Assembly (NCBI RefSeq): GCF_015864665.1
Contig: NZ_JADYWU010000002.1
Location: 598,213-662,212, forward strand
Source of the DNA: Salinibacterium sp. SWN167
Lineage (GTDB): Bacteria; Actinomycetota; Actinomycetes; Actinomycetales; Microbacteriaceae
Direction: 5' to 3'
Length of the DNA stretch: 64,000 bases
This document shows positions 26,239 to 33,914 of the stretch, in pieces (within the stretch, counting starts at the first letter, position 1; each line of letters begins with the position of its first letter). The position numbers were made by a program, and so were the translations under genes. The notes beneath the pieces were generated by a model. It saw nothing but the letters and a program-made list of their open reading frames with translations, ran no database searches and was not told where the DNA came from.

Positions 26239-26628
26239 ATGAGTCTCGAACACAGCACCGATCACGATCATCTCCACGTGGGCAATGTTTTTTCGGCCAC
26301 GTGTCCGTGCCGTGATTTGTTGGATGTCGTCGCCAGCAAGTGGTCAGCCCTCGTGATCGGGGCCCTGTTAGGCGGACGGATGCGCTTTGGCGAGCTTCAG
26401 CGACACCTCGACGGAATTTCGCCGAAGGTGCTCACGAGCACGCTGCGCAAACTCGAAGATTACGGAATCGTTGAGCGCGAAGTGTTCGCGGAGGTTCCTC
26501 TTCGCGTGGAATACACCCTGACCCCACTCGGCCAGGATGCAGGAGTGCCGCTCGAAGCCTTGCGGGTCTGGGCCGAGTCACAACTCGAGCACGCCCAGCG
26601 CACTGAGGCAGCACGCGCACTCGTCTAG
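26239..26628 (+). CDS. HxlR-family transcriptional regulator
   Basis: A 129-residue winged-helix regulator. The conserved Cys region CPCRDLLDVVASKWS, the GGRMRFGELQRHLDGISPKVLTSTLRKLEDYGIV helix-turn-helix and the EYTLTPLG wing are diagnostic. HxlR proteins often sense electrophiles or redox stress through the N-terminal cysteine and control adjacent oxidoreductases. The next gene, 93 bp downstream on the same strand, encodes a quinone oxidoreductase, so it is the likely target. The ATG follows GAAGGGTCGCC. Confidence 0.9.
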   Translation: MSLEHSTDHDHLHVGNVFSATCPCRDLLDVVASKWSALVIGALLGGRMRFGELQRHLDGISPKVLTSTLRKLEDYGIVEREVFAEVPLRVEYTLTPLGQDAGVPLEALRVWAESQLEHAQRTEAARALV

Positions 26629-26721
26629 ACACTTACCTCGGGGTAACTTGCCTCCCTTGCGGGTCACCACTATGAGCGGTTTAGCGTGGTGGCACACGCC
26701 AGCGATCACGCAAAGGACCCC

Positions 26722-27753
26722 ATGAACACGTCCGCTTTCTCCCCCTTCAGCATCGGCTCAGTAGCCCCAGCCGTCATCACTCGCACCGGCGGACCGATTG
26801 AGAGCGAGGGAAGCCTGGTCGACTCAGAGCTGACCGTTGACGCACCAACCGGCCACGACATCCTCGTGGAAGTTGCTGCAGTTTCGGTCAACCCCGTTGA
26901 TGTCAAAGTGCGGGCTGGCGGAGAAGTAGCCGATCGTGTGCTCGGATGGGATGCCTCCGGTGTTGTTTCCGCTGTCGGACCCGACGTGACACTGTTCCAG
27001 CCGGGCGATGAGGTTTGGTACGCGGGAGACATCACTCGCCCCGGAACCTATTCGCGGATGCACCTGGTCGATGAGCGCATCGTCGGCCGCAAGCCGTCGA
27101 GCCTGAGCCACGCTGAAGCGGCAGCAATGCCACTGACGACCATCACCGCCTACGAGGCGCTCTTTCACAAGCTCAAGCTCACGCGCGCCAGCACGGGCAC
27201 TTTGCTCGTTCTGGGAGCCGCTGGGGGAGTGGGGTCGATCCTCATTCAACTCGCCAAGGAATTGACCGGCGTGCGCGTAATCGCAACAGCATCGCGCGAC
27301 GAAACCCGGGCATGGGTGACCGAGATGGGGGCGGATGCCGTCGTCGACCACCGCGGCGACCTCGCAGCGAACGTTGCTGCGGTTGCCCCCGAGGGCGTGG
27401 ACTGGGTGTTCACCTCGCAGACCGGCACGAACCTGCCCGCGATCGTCGAGCTCATCAAGCCGTTCGGCGAGATCGTCGCCATCGATGACGAGGCTGGTCT
27501 CGACTTGCTCTCGCTCAAGGGCAAGGCCCTCAGCTGGCACTGGGAACTCATGTTCACCCGCTCCGCTCAGCACACCGCCGACATGGTGCTGCAGCACGAG
27601 TTGCTCACTGAGGTTGCAGCTCTGATGGATGCCGGACGCATCCGCACTACGCTCACGCGCACCTTCAGCCCGCTCAACGCGGAACAGCTGCGGGCCGCCC
27701 ATGCGCTCGTCGAGACCGGCGGAGCCATCGGCAAGACGGTAGTCGCTGTTTGA
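26722..27753 (+). CDS. zinc-binding-type alcohol dehydrogenase / NADPH:quinone oxidoreductase
   Basis: A 343-residue MDR-superfamily enzyme of the quinone reductase (zinc-independent) type. HDILVEVAAVSVNPVDVKVRAG in the N-terminal GroES-like domain and LLVLGAAGGVGSILIQLAKEL (NADPH Rossmann) are clear, and no structural-zinc Cys cluster is seen. It probably reduces quinones or enals. AAAGGA lies before the chosen ATG at 26722. Its position after an HxlR gene suggests inducible detoxification. Confidence 0.9.
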   Translation: MNTSAFSPFSIGSVAPAVITRTGGPIESEGSLVDSELTVDAPTGHDILVEVAAVSVNPVDVKVRAGGEVADRVLGWDASGVVSAVGPDVTLFQPGDEVWYAGDITRPGTYSRMHLVDERIVGRKPSSLSHAEAAAMPLTTITAYEALFHKLKLTRASTGTLLVLGAAGGVGSILIQLAKELTGVRVIATASRDETRAWVTEMGADAVVDHRGDLAANVAAVAPEGVDWVFTSQTGTNLPAIVELIKPFGEIVAIDDEAGLDLLSLKGKALSWHWELMFTRSAQHTADMVLQHELLTEVAALMDAGRIRTTLTRTFSPLNAEQLRAAHALVETGGAIGKTVVAV

Positions 27754-27779
27754 GTGAGCACTACACGGAGTGCTCTATT

Positions 27780-27864
27780 TGGTGCGGAAGGCGGGACTTG
27801 AACCCGCACGCTCGAAAGCACAGGAACCTAAATCCTGCGTGTATACCAATTTCACCACTCCCGC
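27780..27864 (-). tRNA. tRNA-Leu (anticodon UAG)
   Basis: An 85-nt tRNA on the minus strand. The acceptor GCGGGAG pairs with CTTCCGC (one G-T), the anticodon stem CAGGA/TCCTG encloses TTTAGGT, giving anticodon TAG (codon CUA), and GGTTCAAGTCC is the T-arm. A long variable arm fits a class II leucine tRNA. The 3' CCA is encoded. Confidence 0.95.
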
Positions 27865-28086
27865 TGGCCGGATAATCTTATCGCGACTCGGACGACTGTG
27901 TTTGCGCCTATGGGATTGCTTCAACTTTGCTGTGCACGGCCCCGTCGGCCCCGCCATCCTCGTGTTAATGGAGGTGGAGGGTGTAATTTATGAAGTGTCT
28001 TCCCTATGGAGACGACGTCCGCGATTGCGCCTTCCAAGAGCCCTGTGAGCCACAGCTAGCGCATCGCACGAAGCAAGGAGAGCGAC

Positions 28087-29073
28087 ATTACCGTTCACGA
28101 GCTCCAATCGAGCCTGTTCACCCTCGACTCGGCCACTGCCGAAGCGATCCGTACCGCTGCCGAGCGCATTACTGCGCACCCTAATGAGAACCCGGATGAC
28201 TTCGGTCGCCAGGCTCTCGCTGCAGCGTTCAGTTTGCCTGAAGAGGTCCGTGCGGCTGTTTTGAATTTTGCTGAAGTCGGTTCTGAAGCCGGCATCATGG
28301 TTGTGCGTGGTCTGTACGTCGACGAAGACCTCACGGACACCCCGCTCGACAACAAGAGCGGCCTGGGCGCCGGCACCATCTTCGCTAAGGAAATGGGCAT
28401 GCTTGCTCACCTCCTCGGCAGCATGGTTGCCTACGAGGCTGAGGGCAATGGTCACCTTATCCAAGACATGGTCCCCAACCCGAAGCTTGCTGTAACTCAG
28501 CAGTCGCAGGGCTCGAAGGTGGAGCTCGAAGCTCACACCGAGCAGTGCTTCTCTGACTTCAAGCCTGACTACGTGATCCTCGGTGCCCTTCGCGGTGACG
28601 AGAACGCGAAGACGTATGCGTTCTCGGGTCGCAAGCTTGTTGCGCAGATGACTCCTGAAGAGGTTGCCAAGCTGCGCCAGCCACTGTGGGCAACCACGAT
28701 CGACGAGTCGTTCCAGCCATACATTCCTCGCCCGGATGCCGTTCGTGGCCCGTTCCCAATCATCACCGGTCCAGAGGACGACCCGTACATCCTCGTTGAC
28801 CAAGACCTCATGCACGGCATCACCGCTGAAGCTCAGCGTCTGCTCGGCAAGGTCGTCGAGACCTACATTGAGCACCGCGACGCTCACGTGCTGCAGCCGG
28901 GCGACCTGTTGATGCTCGACAACCTGCGCGCCATGCACGGTCGTTCGATGTACGCCCCGCGCTTCGATGGCAAAGACCGCTTCATTGCGCGTGGCTTCGT
29001 CGTGCGCGACCGCCGCAAGCTCTGGCCACAGCTGCTCGAAGACCGCCGCACCCTCGCTGCGGTTCACAGCTAA
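28087..29073 (+). CDS. Fe(II)/2-oxoglutarate-dependent dioxygenase, clavaminate synthase-like; probable ATT start
   Basis: About 328 residues if read from ATT 28087. The metal ligands are His150 and Glu152 (AHTEQC, the H-x-E variant) and His284 (AMHGRSMYAPRF), with the 2OG-binding Arg in the following FIARGF region. H-x-E is typical of the clavaminate synthase, asparagine and arginine hydroxylase group (CAS/AsnO/VioC), so an amino-acid or peptide substrate is likely. The ATT is preceded by AAGGAG with a six-base spacer. The nearest ATG/GTG/TTG is TTG 28234, which would remove about 49 residues that continue smoothly in frame. A stop lies at 28057 in this frame. It stands alone between the tRNA-Leu and a membrane-protein gene. 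Confidence 0.8.
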   Translation: MTVHELQSSLFTLDSATAEAIRTAAERITAHPNENPDDFGRQALAAAFSLPEEVRAAVLNFAEVGSEAGIMVVRGLYVDEDLTDTPLDNKSGLGAGTIFAKEMGMLAHLLGSMVAYEAEGNGHLIQDMVPNPKLAVTQQSQGSKVELEAHTEQCFSDFKPDYVILGALRGDENAKTYAFSGRKLVAQMTPEEVAKLRQPLWATTIDESFQPYIPRPDAVRGPFPIITGPEDDPYILVDQDLMHGITAEAQRLLGKVVETYIEHRDAHVLQPGDLLMLDNLRAMHGRSMYAPRFDGKDRFIARGFVVRDRRKLWPQLLEDRRTLAAVHS

Positions 29074-29092
29074 GACGCTCAGCGAAAGCTAG

Positions 29093-29938
29093 CTAGTTCG
29101 TAACGACGCGGGTCGTCTGCTCCGGCAGGCGGCCCGCGTTTGTGCGTTTCGGGGTGATGGCGAGGAAGAGCGCGGCGACGATGCAGAGTTGGCCGAAGAT
29201 GCCCAGAAGCATGCCGGGGCTTGACGCATCCCCACCTCCGATCGCAAAGGTGTCGGCCAGCCCCATTCCCATGGAGAAGCCAGCGAACCACTGGAAGAAG
29301 ATCGCGGCGCTCAGGAGCGCGAGGCTCGCAGCGAGCATCCCGCGCAGAGTAACAATGTTGGCAAATATTCGTGACGTCGTGATGGCGGTGAACACCACTG
29401 CCGCGAGGGGCCAGAAGATGGCCCAAATCCACGAAAAGACGTCGGCTTGGAGTTCCCCCGCGGCATCCATGGCTGCATAAATTTCATCAAGTGAGAGTTC
29501 CGGAACTTTCGCGAGCGGGTTCCACACGTAAATATTTACGATGCCGATAGCAACGATGGTAATCATCGCCACAACCGTAGCTACGCCGATCAACAGTCGG
29601 GTTCGGAAGTCCAGCGTGGTGTTTCCGAGCACCTCATGAGTGGTTGTCTCGTCGACGTGGGCTGCTGTTTCGTGCGGTGGCTCAGCGGGCTGGGCAGTGG
29701 CGGCTCGCGCACGAATAGAAAACCACGTCATGACGATCCCGAAGATGAGCAGCGCGATCGCGAATGCGCCGACCGCTGCACCGATCACGGTAACCGCGAC
29801 CGGGAAATCGAGCACGGCGGGAGCCCCGAGGCCGTAAAAGCCCCAGAGAAGCTGATTAGCGCCCAGAAGTCCAGCGCTGAGATAGGCGGCGGCAGCCCAC
29901 CGCGCGAAACGTGACGAGGGCGACGAAAACGAAGTCAT
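29093..29938 (-). CDS. hypothetical multi-spanning membrane protein
   Basis: A 281-residue protein with about seven hydrophobic segments (YLSAGLLGANQLLWGFYGLG, VTVIGAAVGAFAIALLIFGIV, LLIGVATVVAMITIVAIGIV and three near the C-terminus). A charged loop at about 80-110 is rich in Ala/Glu/Thr/His (HETAAHVDETTTHEV). I recognise no transporter or enzyme family. It converges on the dioxygenase gene with 19 bp between stops. A helix-rich design with one cytoplasmic or external loop could be a small-molecule or sensor protein; no function is claimed. Confidence 0.55.
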   Translation of the reverse strand: MTSFSSPSSRFARWAAAAYLSAGLLGANQLLWGFYGLGAPAVLDFPVAVTVIGAAVGAFAIALLIFGIVMTWFSIRARAATAQPAEPPHETAAHVDETTTHEVLGNTTLDFRTRLLIGVATVVAMITIVAIGIVNIYVWNPLAKVPELSLDEIYAAMDAAGELQADVFSWIWAIFWPLAAVVFTAITTSRIFANIVTLRGMLAASLALLSAAIFFQWFAGFSMGMGLADTFAIGGGDASSPGMLLGIFGQLCIVAALFLAITPKRTNAGRLPEQTTRVVTN

Positions 29939-30029
29939 GCCGACACTCTAAGCCAGCGGCATCCGAAATCAAGGATTATTCAGCCGAGGGGTGAGCCGGG
30001 CAATATGCCCACCCTCTCGGCTGAAGTTC

Positions 30030-30986
30030 TTAGCGCTTGTGGCGTCCGCGGAGGCGGGCGAAGAGGCCCTGAGGTGCCGGTTTTGGTGCCGGAGTGTCAG
30101 TTTCGTCTTCGCTGGCACCGGGCAGGATGCGCAGGATGTTCATGAGGCTCAGCGCTGCCAGGAGCGAGTGTGCCTCATGGGGCAGAGTTTCAGCAATTGC
30201 TGAAAGTTCTTTAGCCGAGAGCGGTGCGTGGCTCAGGATTGAGGTCATGCGCAGCTGGTCGGCATCGTGCGGAAGATTCGTGATGTTCGGCCAGCGACGC
30301 AGGCGGTAGCGCGCGCCATCGGTGAGCCACGGCGCGGGGGTGTGAGCGTAGCCGGTGGTGCCGATCATCCACAACAGCGGGTTGAGGTCGAAACCGGCAC
30401 CCGTTGGCATGATCACTTCTTCACGAATGTGACTACGCACGTTGATGCTCACGGGATGTGTCGGGAAGTCGGTGATTTCAGCTTTCCACCAGTAGGCGCG
30501 CTCGTTCACATCGATCACGAGCATCGGGAAGCTGGATGAGGTGATTGACAAAACAGTCGGCTGCGCGCTGCTGGACGCAATCTTGATTGCTTCCGCAACC
30601 TGCGCCCACTCAGAAGCGAGAATTGACTGGTCGAAGTCATCTTCGGCTGTTTCTCCGACGAACCCGACGGTGGGGTCGCCGGCGATTGCGGAGTCAACTG
30701 CTTGCTCGGGCAGTGGCGCCTCAAGCTGACGGAGCGTGCTGGCCAACGTCGGCTCAGGTGTCGTTTCGCGCGTGATCGGCGTCGTTGCGGTGGCGGGCTG
30801 AACGGAATCTTCGCGCTCGTCGTCGGTGGGGTCGGCAAAGTCGACATCGACCAGCTGGTGCACCAGCGGTGCGCGTGCTCCAGAGATCTGGTCAGTCCAC
30901 GTGTGGTTGTCCCACCAGCGCAGCTGGGGGAGGCCAAGCGGGTCGGGGTACCAGCCGGCGGGGATGTTGGTTGTGTATGTAGTCAT
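30030..30986 (-). CDS. DUF2510 protein with C-terminal wHTH-like segment, possible conservon-like partner
   Basis: A 318-residue protein. Residues about 9-31 are a DUF2510 domain (IPAGWYPDPLGLPQLRWWDN, WTDQI). A Pro/Thr/Glu-rich linker follows, then a predicted alpha/beta region (VLSITSSSFPMLVIDVNERAYWW) and a C-terminal helical part (LSAKELSAIAETLPHEAHSLLAALSLMNILRILPG) whose spacing resembles the winged helix of DUF742/CvnC proteins. The last residues are basic. The ATG at 30984-30986 is preceded by AGGAGG at seven bases. It lies downstream of the roadblock and GTPase genes on the same strand, so it may be the third component of that signalling module. Confidence 0.65.
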   Translation of the reverse strand: MTTYTTNIPAGWYPDPLGLPQLRWWDNHTWTDQISGARAPLVHQLVDVDFADPTDDEREDSVQPATATTPITRETTPEPTLASTLRQLEAPLPEQAVDSAIAGDPTVGFVGETAEDDFDQSILASEWAQVAEAIKIASSSAQPTVLSITSSSFPMLVIDVNERAYWWKAEITDFPTHPVSINVRSHIREEVIMPTGAGFDLNPLLWMIGTTGYAHTPAPWLTDGARYRLRRWPNITNLPHDADQLRMTSILSHAPLSAKELSAIAETLPHEAHSLLAALSLMNILRILPGASEDETDTPAPKPAPQGLFARLRGRHKR

Positions 30987-31049
30987 CTTCACGCCTCCTG
31001 CGTGAATTGGTGTGCGGTGCCGAGGGTGCATCGCGGTCGTGCTTGGGGT

Positions 31050-31227
31050 AAAAATCCTCGAGTCAGAATGTGATCTGCGGGTTAGACGAGTGATCGCATT
31101 CTGTTCGTAGTTCCTGGTCCTACTGCGGGTGTTTCGGGTAGTGCTTGCTCAGGTACTGCGTGTGCGGGTTGTGCGAGTAGTTCGGGTTCTGCAGGTAGTT
31201 CGGGGCCTTCGGGTTTTCGGTTTGTTC
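31050..31227 (-). repeat. repetitive leader/intergenic segment with open Pro-rich frames
   Basis: Between the roadblock stop and the DUF2510 start lies a low-complexity stretch rich in units resembling aacccgaactac. On the minus strand, two frames stay open for 35-45 codons. One continues straight through the roadblock TAA (EQTENPKAPNYL ... YPKHPQ) and another, shifted, reads KPEGPELPAEPELLAQPAHA. Neither has a start codon. It may be an old C-terminal extension of the roadblock gene or a simple-sequence spacer. I cannot decide. Confidence 0.45.
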
Positions 31228-31629
31228 TTAGTTCGCCATCAATAAGGTGTTGAGCCTTCGCGCGGTTCGGCGCGCGGCGGTCAACGATATGCCGATGGTT
31301 TCTTTGTCGGTGAAGAGGGCTGCGAGTACCAGCGGGTGGTCGTCGACTCGCACTTGCACGACGTGGCCATGAGCGGCCGCGACGATCACAAACTCGTTAT
31401 CTCCGAGTTGCAATTCTCTAGCGACAGCATCGGCGAGGGCCTGAGTGGAACTGGCCATGCTCGCGAATCGATCGCTGTCAAATTCTTTACCGGCTACCGA
31501 AACAACGCTGAATCCGTCTTCTGTTAGAAGGGATGCGTAGCGAAGTGACGGTGCTAGATCACGAAGTCCGCCTAAGGCAAGTTCGCCTCGGACGATGTAC
31601 TTGGAGTCGAGGTGGGGAGCGAGAGTCAT
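31228..31629 (-). CDS. roadblock/LC7 domain protein
   Basis: A 133-residue protein of the roadblock/LC7 fold. The central FVIVAAAHGHVVQVRVDDHPLVLAALF and the helix/strand order fit, and the N-terminus VRGELALGGLRDLAP starts the fold. In actinobacteria such proteins act as small-GTPase regulators (CvnB/MglB-like). Its ATG overlaps the TGA of the upstream GTPase gene by four bases, which supports coupled expression with that GTPase. It would be cytosolic or at the membrane with the GTPase. Confidence 0.85.
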   Translation of the reverse strand: MTLAPHLDSKYIVRGELALGGLRDLAPSLRYASLLTEDGFSVVSVAGKEFDSDRFASMASSTQALADAVARELQLGDNEFVIVAAAHGHVVQVRVDDHPLVLAALFTDKETIGISLTAARRTARRLNTLLMAN

Positions 31630-32216
31630 CGTGCCCTCCGTCCACCGGAACCGACGCCGACACCGATACTGTCGGCGACGGCTTGCTTGAGCTCGATGTT
31701 GGCGATGAGCGTCATGAGGAGCGTCATCATCTCTTCCTGAGAGCGAGCATCCACGGTTAGTACCGGGATCATCACGTCAGGCATTTCATCGGCAAGAGCG
31801 TTGGCGTATTCCTCGATCAGCGCGCGGGGCACGAGGTCGGCCCGCGTGAGACCGATCACAATTCCGCCGCGCTCGTAGAGGGCGAAGAATTCTTTGACGT
31901 ATTCGATCGCGGTCTCGACAGGGTTGTCGGCATCCGCATTCACCAGCAGCAGTACGCCCTCGGCGCGTTCGGCGAGAATCGTCCACATGAAGTCGAATCG
32001 ACGTTGACCGGGAACGCCATACAAGCGAACTTTCTCGGCCTCGTTGATGCCGATTTCGCCGTAGTCGAGAGCCACCGTGGTGGTGGGCTTGTCGGCAACG
32101 GTTCGGTCGCTATTTGCGGCCTCCGTGCTGACGACATCGATCTCGCTGAGGGCGCGAATAGCGGAGGTCTTGCCGGCGCCCATTGGCCCGGCAAACAGGA
32201 TTACGTGCTCTGCCAT
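31626..32216 (-). CDS. small GTPase of the CvnD/MglA type
   Basis: A 196-residue P-loop GTPase. Walker A GPMGAGKT is at 10-17. A switch-I Thr lies in KPTTTVALDYGEI. Switch II is VPGQRRFDFMWTIL, i.e. PGQ rather than DxxGQ. LTRADLVP is the G4-like motif (TRAD for NKxD). This matches the conservon GTPases of actinobacteria and, more broadly, MglA/Arf-like proteins. The ATG at 32214-32216 follows GGGAGGG. The C-terminal tail is Gly/Arg-rich (GSGGRRAR). It overlaps the roadblock gene downstream. No histidine-kinase-like CvnA gene is nearby. Confidence 0.88.
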   Translation of the reverse strand: MAEHVILFAGPMGAGKTSAIRALSEIDVVSTEAANSDRTVADKPTTTVALDYGEIGINEAEKVRLYGVPGQRRFDFMWTILAERAEGVLLLVNADADNPVETAIEYVKEFFALYERGGIVIGLTRADLVPRALIEEYANALADEMPDVMIPVLTVDARSQEEMMTLLMTLIANIELKQAVADSIGVGVGSGGRRAR

Positions 32217-32434
32217 CTGATCCCTCCCCCAGGAGTTCGTTCTGCGGTTCTTTCTCACTGAAGCATGCAAGCCCCCGAAGCGGGGTAGTAGACCCCCGTT
32301 TGGGTGTCGTTAACAATTGCCCCCATAAATGCTGACCAGAACGTTCTGTCTGTCCCCTCAAGACGTGCCGTGTTTTCTGGGAAGTCAGACAATTATCTAG
32401 ACCAATTCGGTACTGGTCTCGACGGCCCCGGGGG

Positions 32435-33307
32435 TCAGCGAGAGGGGATGGAGGCGGGTGCGCGAGCGGGAATTTGTGCCCCGACAATTGCCGCAAGAGC
32501 CAGCCCAAACCCGAGCAATTGGAGTGCGCTAAAACGTTCGCCAAGGAGAAGCGCGCCGAGCGCAGCCGCTGTGAGGGGGGAGAGCAAACCGAGCACAGCG
32601 AGTGATGAAATCGGCACGATTCGAACTCCCCGAAACCAGAGCGTGTATGCGACGATGCCGCCGGCGATTCCTAGCCACGCATAGCCAGCGACAGCGGGCC
32701 CGCTGAGCGTCGCCGGAATGCCCTCTGCCAGCAATGTGATGGGGAGGAGAAAGAGCCCGCCAGCGGTGAGAAGCCAGCCGGCATAGCTGAGCGCCGACAC
32801 CTCGGGCGGTTTTCCCCAGTGCTTCGAGAGAAGCACTCCGAGCGCCATGGATGCCGTGCCGCCGAGTCCGGCGATGAGGCCGAGGGTGTCGAGTTGGGCG
32901 CTCGCCCGCAACACAACGAGGGCAACGCCGAGCGCGCCAATGATGCCCCAGATCACGAGTCGCCAGGGAGCGCTTTGGCGAAAGACGGCGACGATGAGCA
33001 CGGCGACGATGAGGGGTTGCGCGGCACCCAGGGTGGCGGCGACTCCGCCGGGGAGGCGGTAAGCGGCGATGAACAGTAGGGGGAAGAAGGCGCCGATATT
33101 GAGAACGCCGAGCACGAGGGATTTCCACCACCAGGCGCCGCGGGGCAGCTGGCGGGCGATGGCGATGGCGATCAGGCCGGCAGGCAGAGCGCGCACGAGG
33201 GAGGCGAAGAGGGGGTGCCCGGTCGGCAGCAGCTCGGTGGTGACGATGTAGGTCGTGCCCCACGCGATGGGGGCAATGGCGGTGATGAGGGTGTCGCGCA
33301 GCCGCAT
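32435..33307 (-). CDS. EamA/DMT-family transporter
   Basis: A 290-residue permease with ten hydrophobic helices and an EamA duplication. Family marks include APIAWGTTYIVTTELLP at the first helix, GGVAATLGAAQPLIVA, and in the second half SSLAVLGLLSPLTAAALGALLLGERFSALQ. DMT proteins commonly export amino acids, purines or drugs. AAGGAG lies before the ATG at 33305-33307. It is divergent from a marR gene that probably controls it. Confidence 0.9.
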   Translation of the reverse strand: MRLRDTLITAIAPIAWGTTYIVTTELLPTGHPLFASLVRALPAGLIAIAIARQLPRGAWWWKSLVLGVLNIGAFFPLLFIAAYRLPGGVAATLGAAQPLIVAVLIVAVFRQSAPWRLVIWGIIGALGVALVVLRASAQLDTLGLIAGLGGTASMALGVLLSKHWGKPPEVSALSYAGWLLTAGGLFLLPITLLAEGIPATLSGPAVAGYAWLGIAGGIVAYTLWFRGVRIVPISSLAVLGLLSPLTAAALGALLLGERFSALQLLGFGLALAAIVGAQIPARAPASIPSR

Positions 33308-33321
33308 GCGAACTCCTTAGC

Positions 33322-33388
33322 GTTGAATAGTTGAACATTAAAGAATCTAGCCGGGTTATGCTGGATTCGTCAAACAATTCAACGTTGA
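33322..33388. promoter_or_regulatory. divergent eamA/marR promoter region with GTTGAA operator half-sites
   Basis: Two direct GTTGAA copies (33322-33327 and 33330-33335) and a perfect TCAACGTTGA palindrome (33379-33388) lie between the genes. A minus-strand promoter TTGACG-18 bp-TAGATT (33368-33373, 33344-33349) sits inside this array. The spacing suits repression of both genes by MarR; that is inference. Confidence 0.6.
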
Positions 33389-33404
33389 GAGATCCTGAGG
33401 CACC

Positions 33405-33914
33405 ATGACAGACAGCGTCGATCGCATCCTCGCCCAATGGGCCGCGGTGCGCCCCGACCTCAACGTCTCGGCCATGGGCGTGCTCGGGCGACTGTCCCGC
33501 CTCACGCGACTCCTCGAGCGCGCGCAAAGCGATGTCTTCGAGACGCACGGTCTGCAACCAGGGGAGTTCGACATCCTTGCGACCCTGCTGCGAACGGATG
33601 CCGGACCACGCGGCCTCACCGCGGGTGCGCTTTCGGCCAGCGCCATGGTCACCTCGGGAGCGATCACCAATCGGCTTGATCGACTCGTCGCCAAAGGGCT
33701 CATCTCGCGCGATATCGATCCCGACAACCGTCGCACCATCCGCGTTGCGCTCACCGAGCAAGGAACGCGCACCATCGAAGCAGCGCTCGCCGACCACCTT
33801 GAGAACGAAGAACGCCTATTGGAATCGCTCAGCGCAAGGGAGCGATCCCAGTTTGAAAGCCTGTTACGTGGGCTGCTGACCGTGCACGAAGGCGAGCCGA
33901 ATCATACCGCGTAG
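33405..33914 (+). CDS. MarR-family transcriptional regulator
   Basis: A 169-residue winged-helix regulator. The recognition region [40 protein letters not shown] and the wing [19 protein letters not shown] are clear, with dimerisation helices at both ends. It likely represses itself and the divergent EamA exporter. Its 3' end overlaps the convergent xylB gene by 13 bases. The ligand is unknown. Confidence 0.9.
   Translation: MTDSVDRILAQWAAVRPDLNVSAMGVLGRLSRLTRLLERAQSDVFETHGLQPGEFDILATLLRTDAGPRGLTAGALSASAMVTSGAITNRLDRLVAKGLISRDIDPDNRRTIRVALTEQGTRTIEAALADHLENEERLLESLSARERSQFESLLRGLLTVHEGEPNHTA

Noticed and set aside
26070-26277. An N-terminal extension of the DedA protein to 26277
   Set aside because: It would cross the HxlR start and promoter; a good GGAG-spaced TTG start exists at 26070.
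27780-28086. tRNA-Leu as an integration site
   Set aside because: No integrase, no duplicated tRNA 3' end and no island boundary nearby; the following gene is an ordinary single gene.
27990-28184. A 64-residue frame before the oxygenase gene
   Set aside because: It overlaps the oxygenase reading frame and has a Cys/His/Arg-rich random composition.
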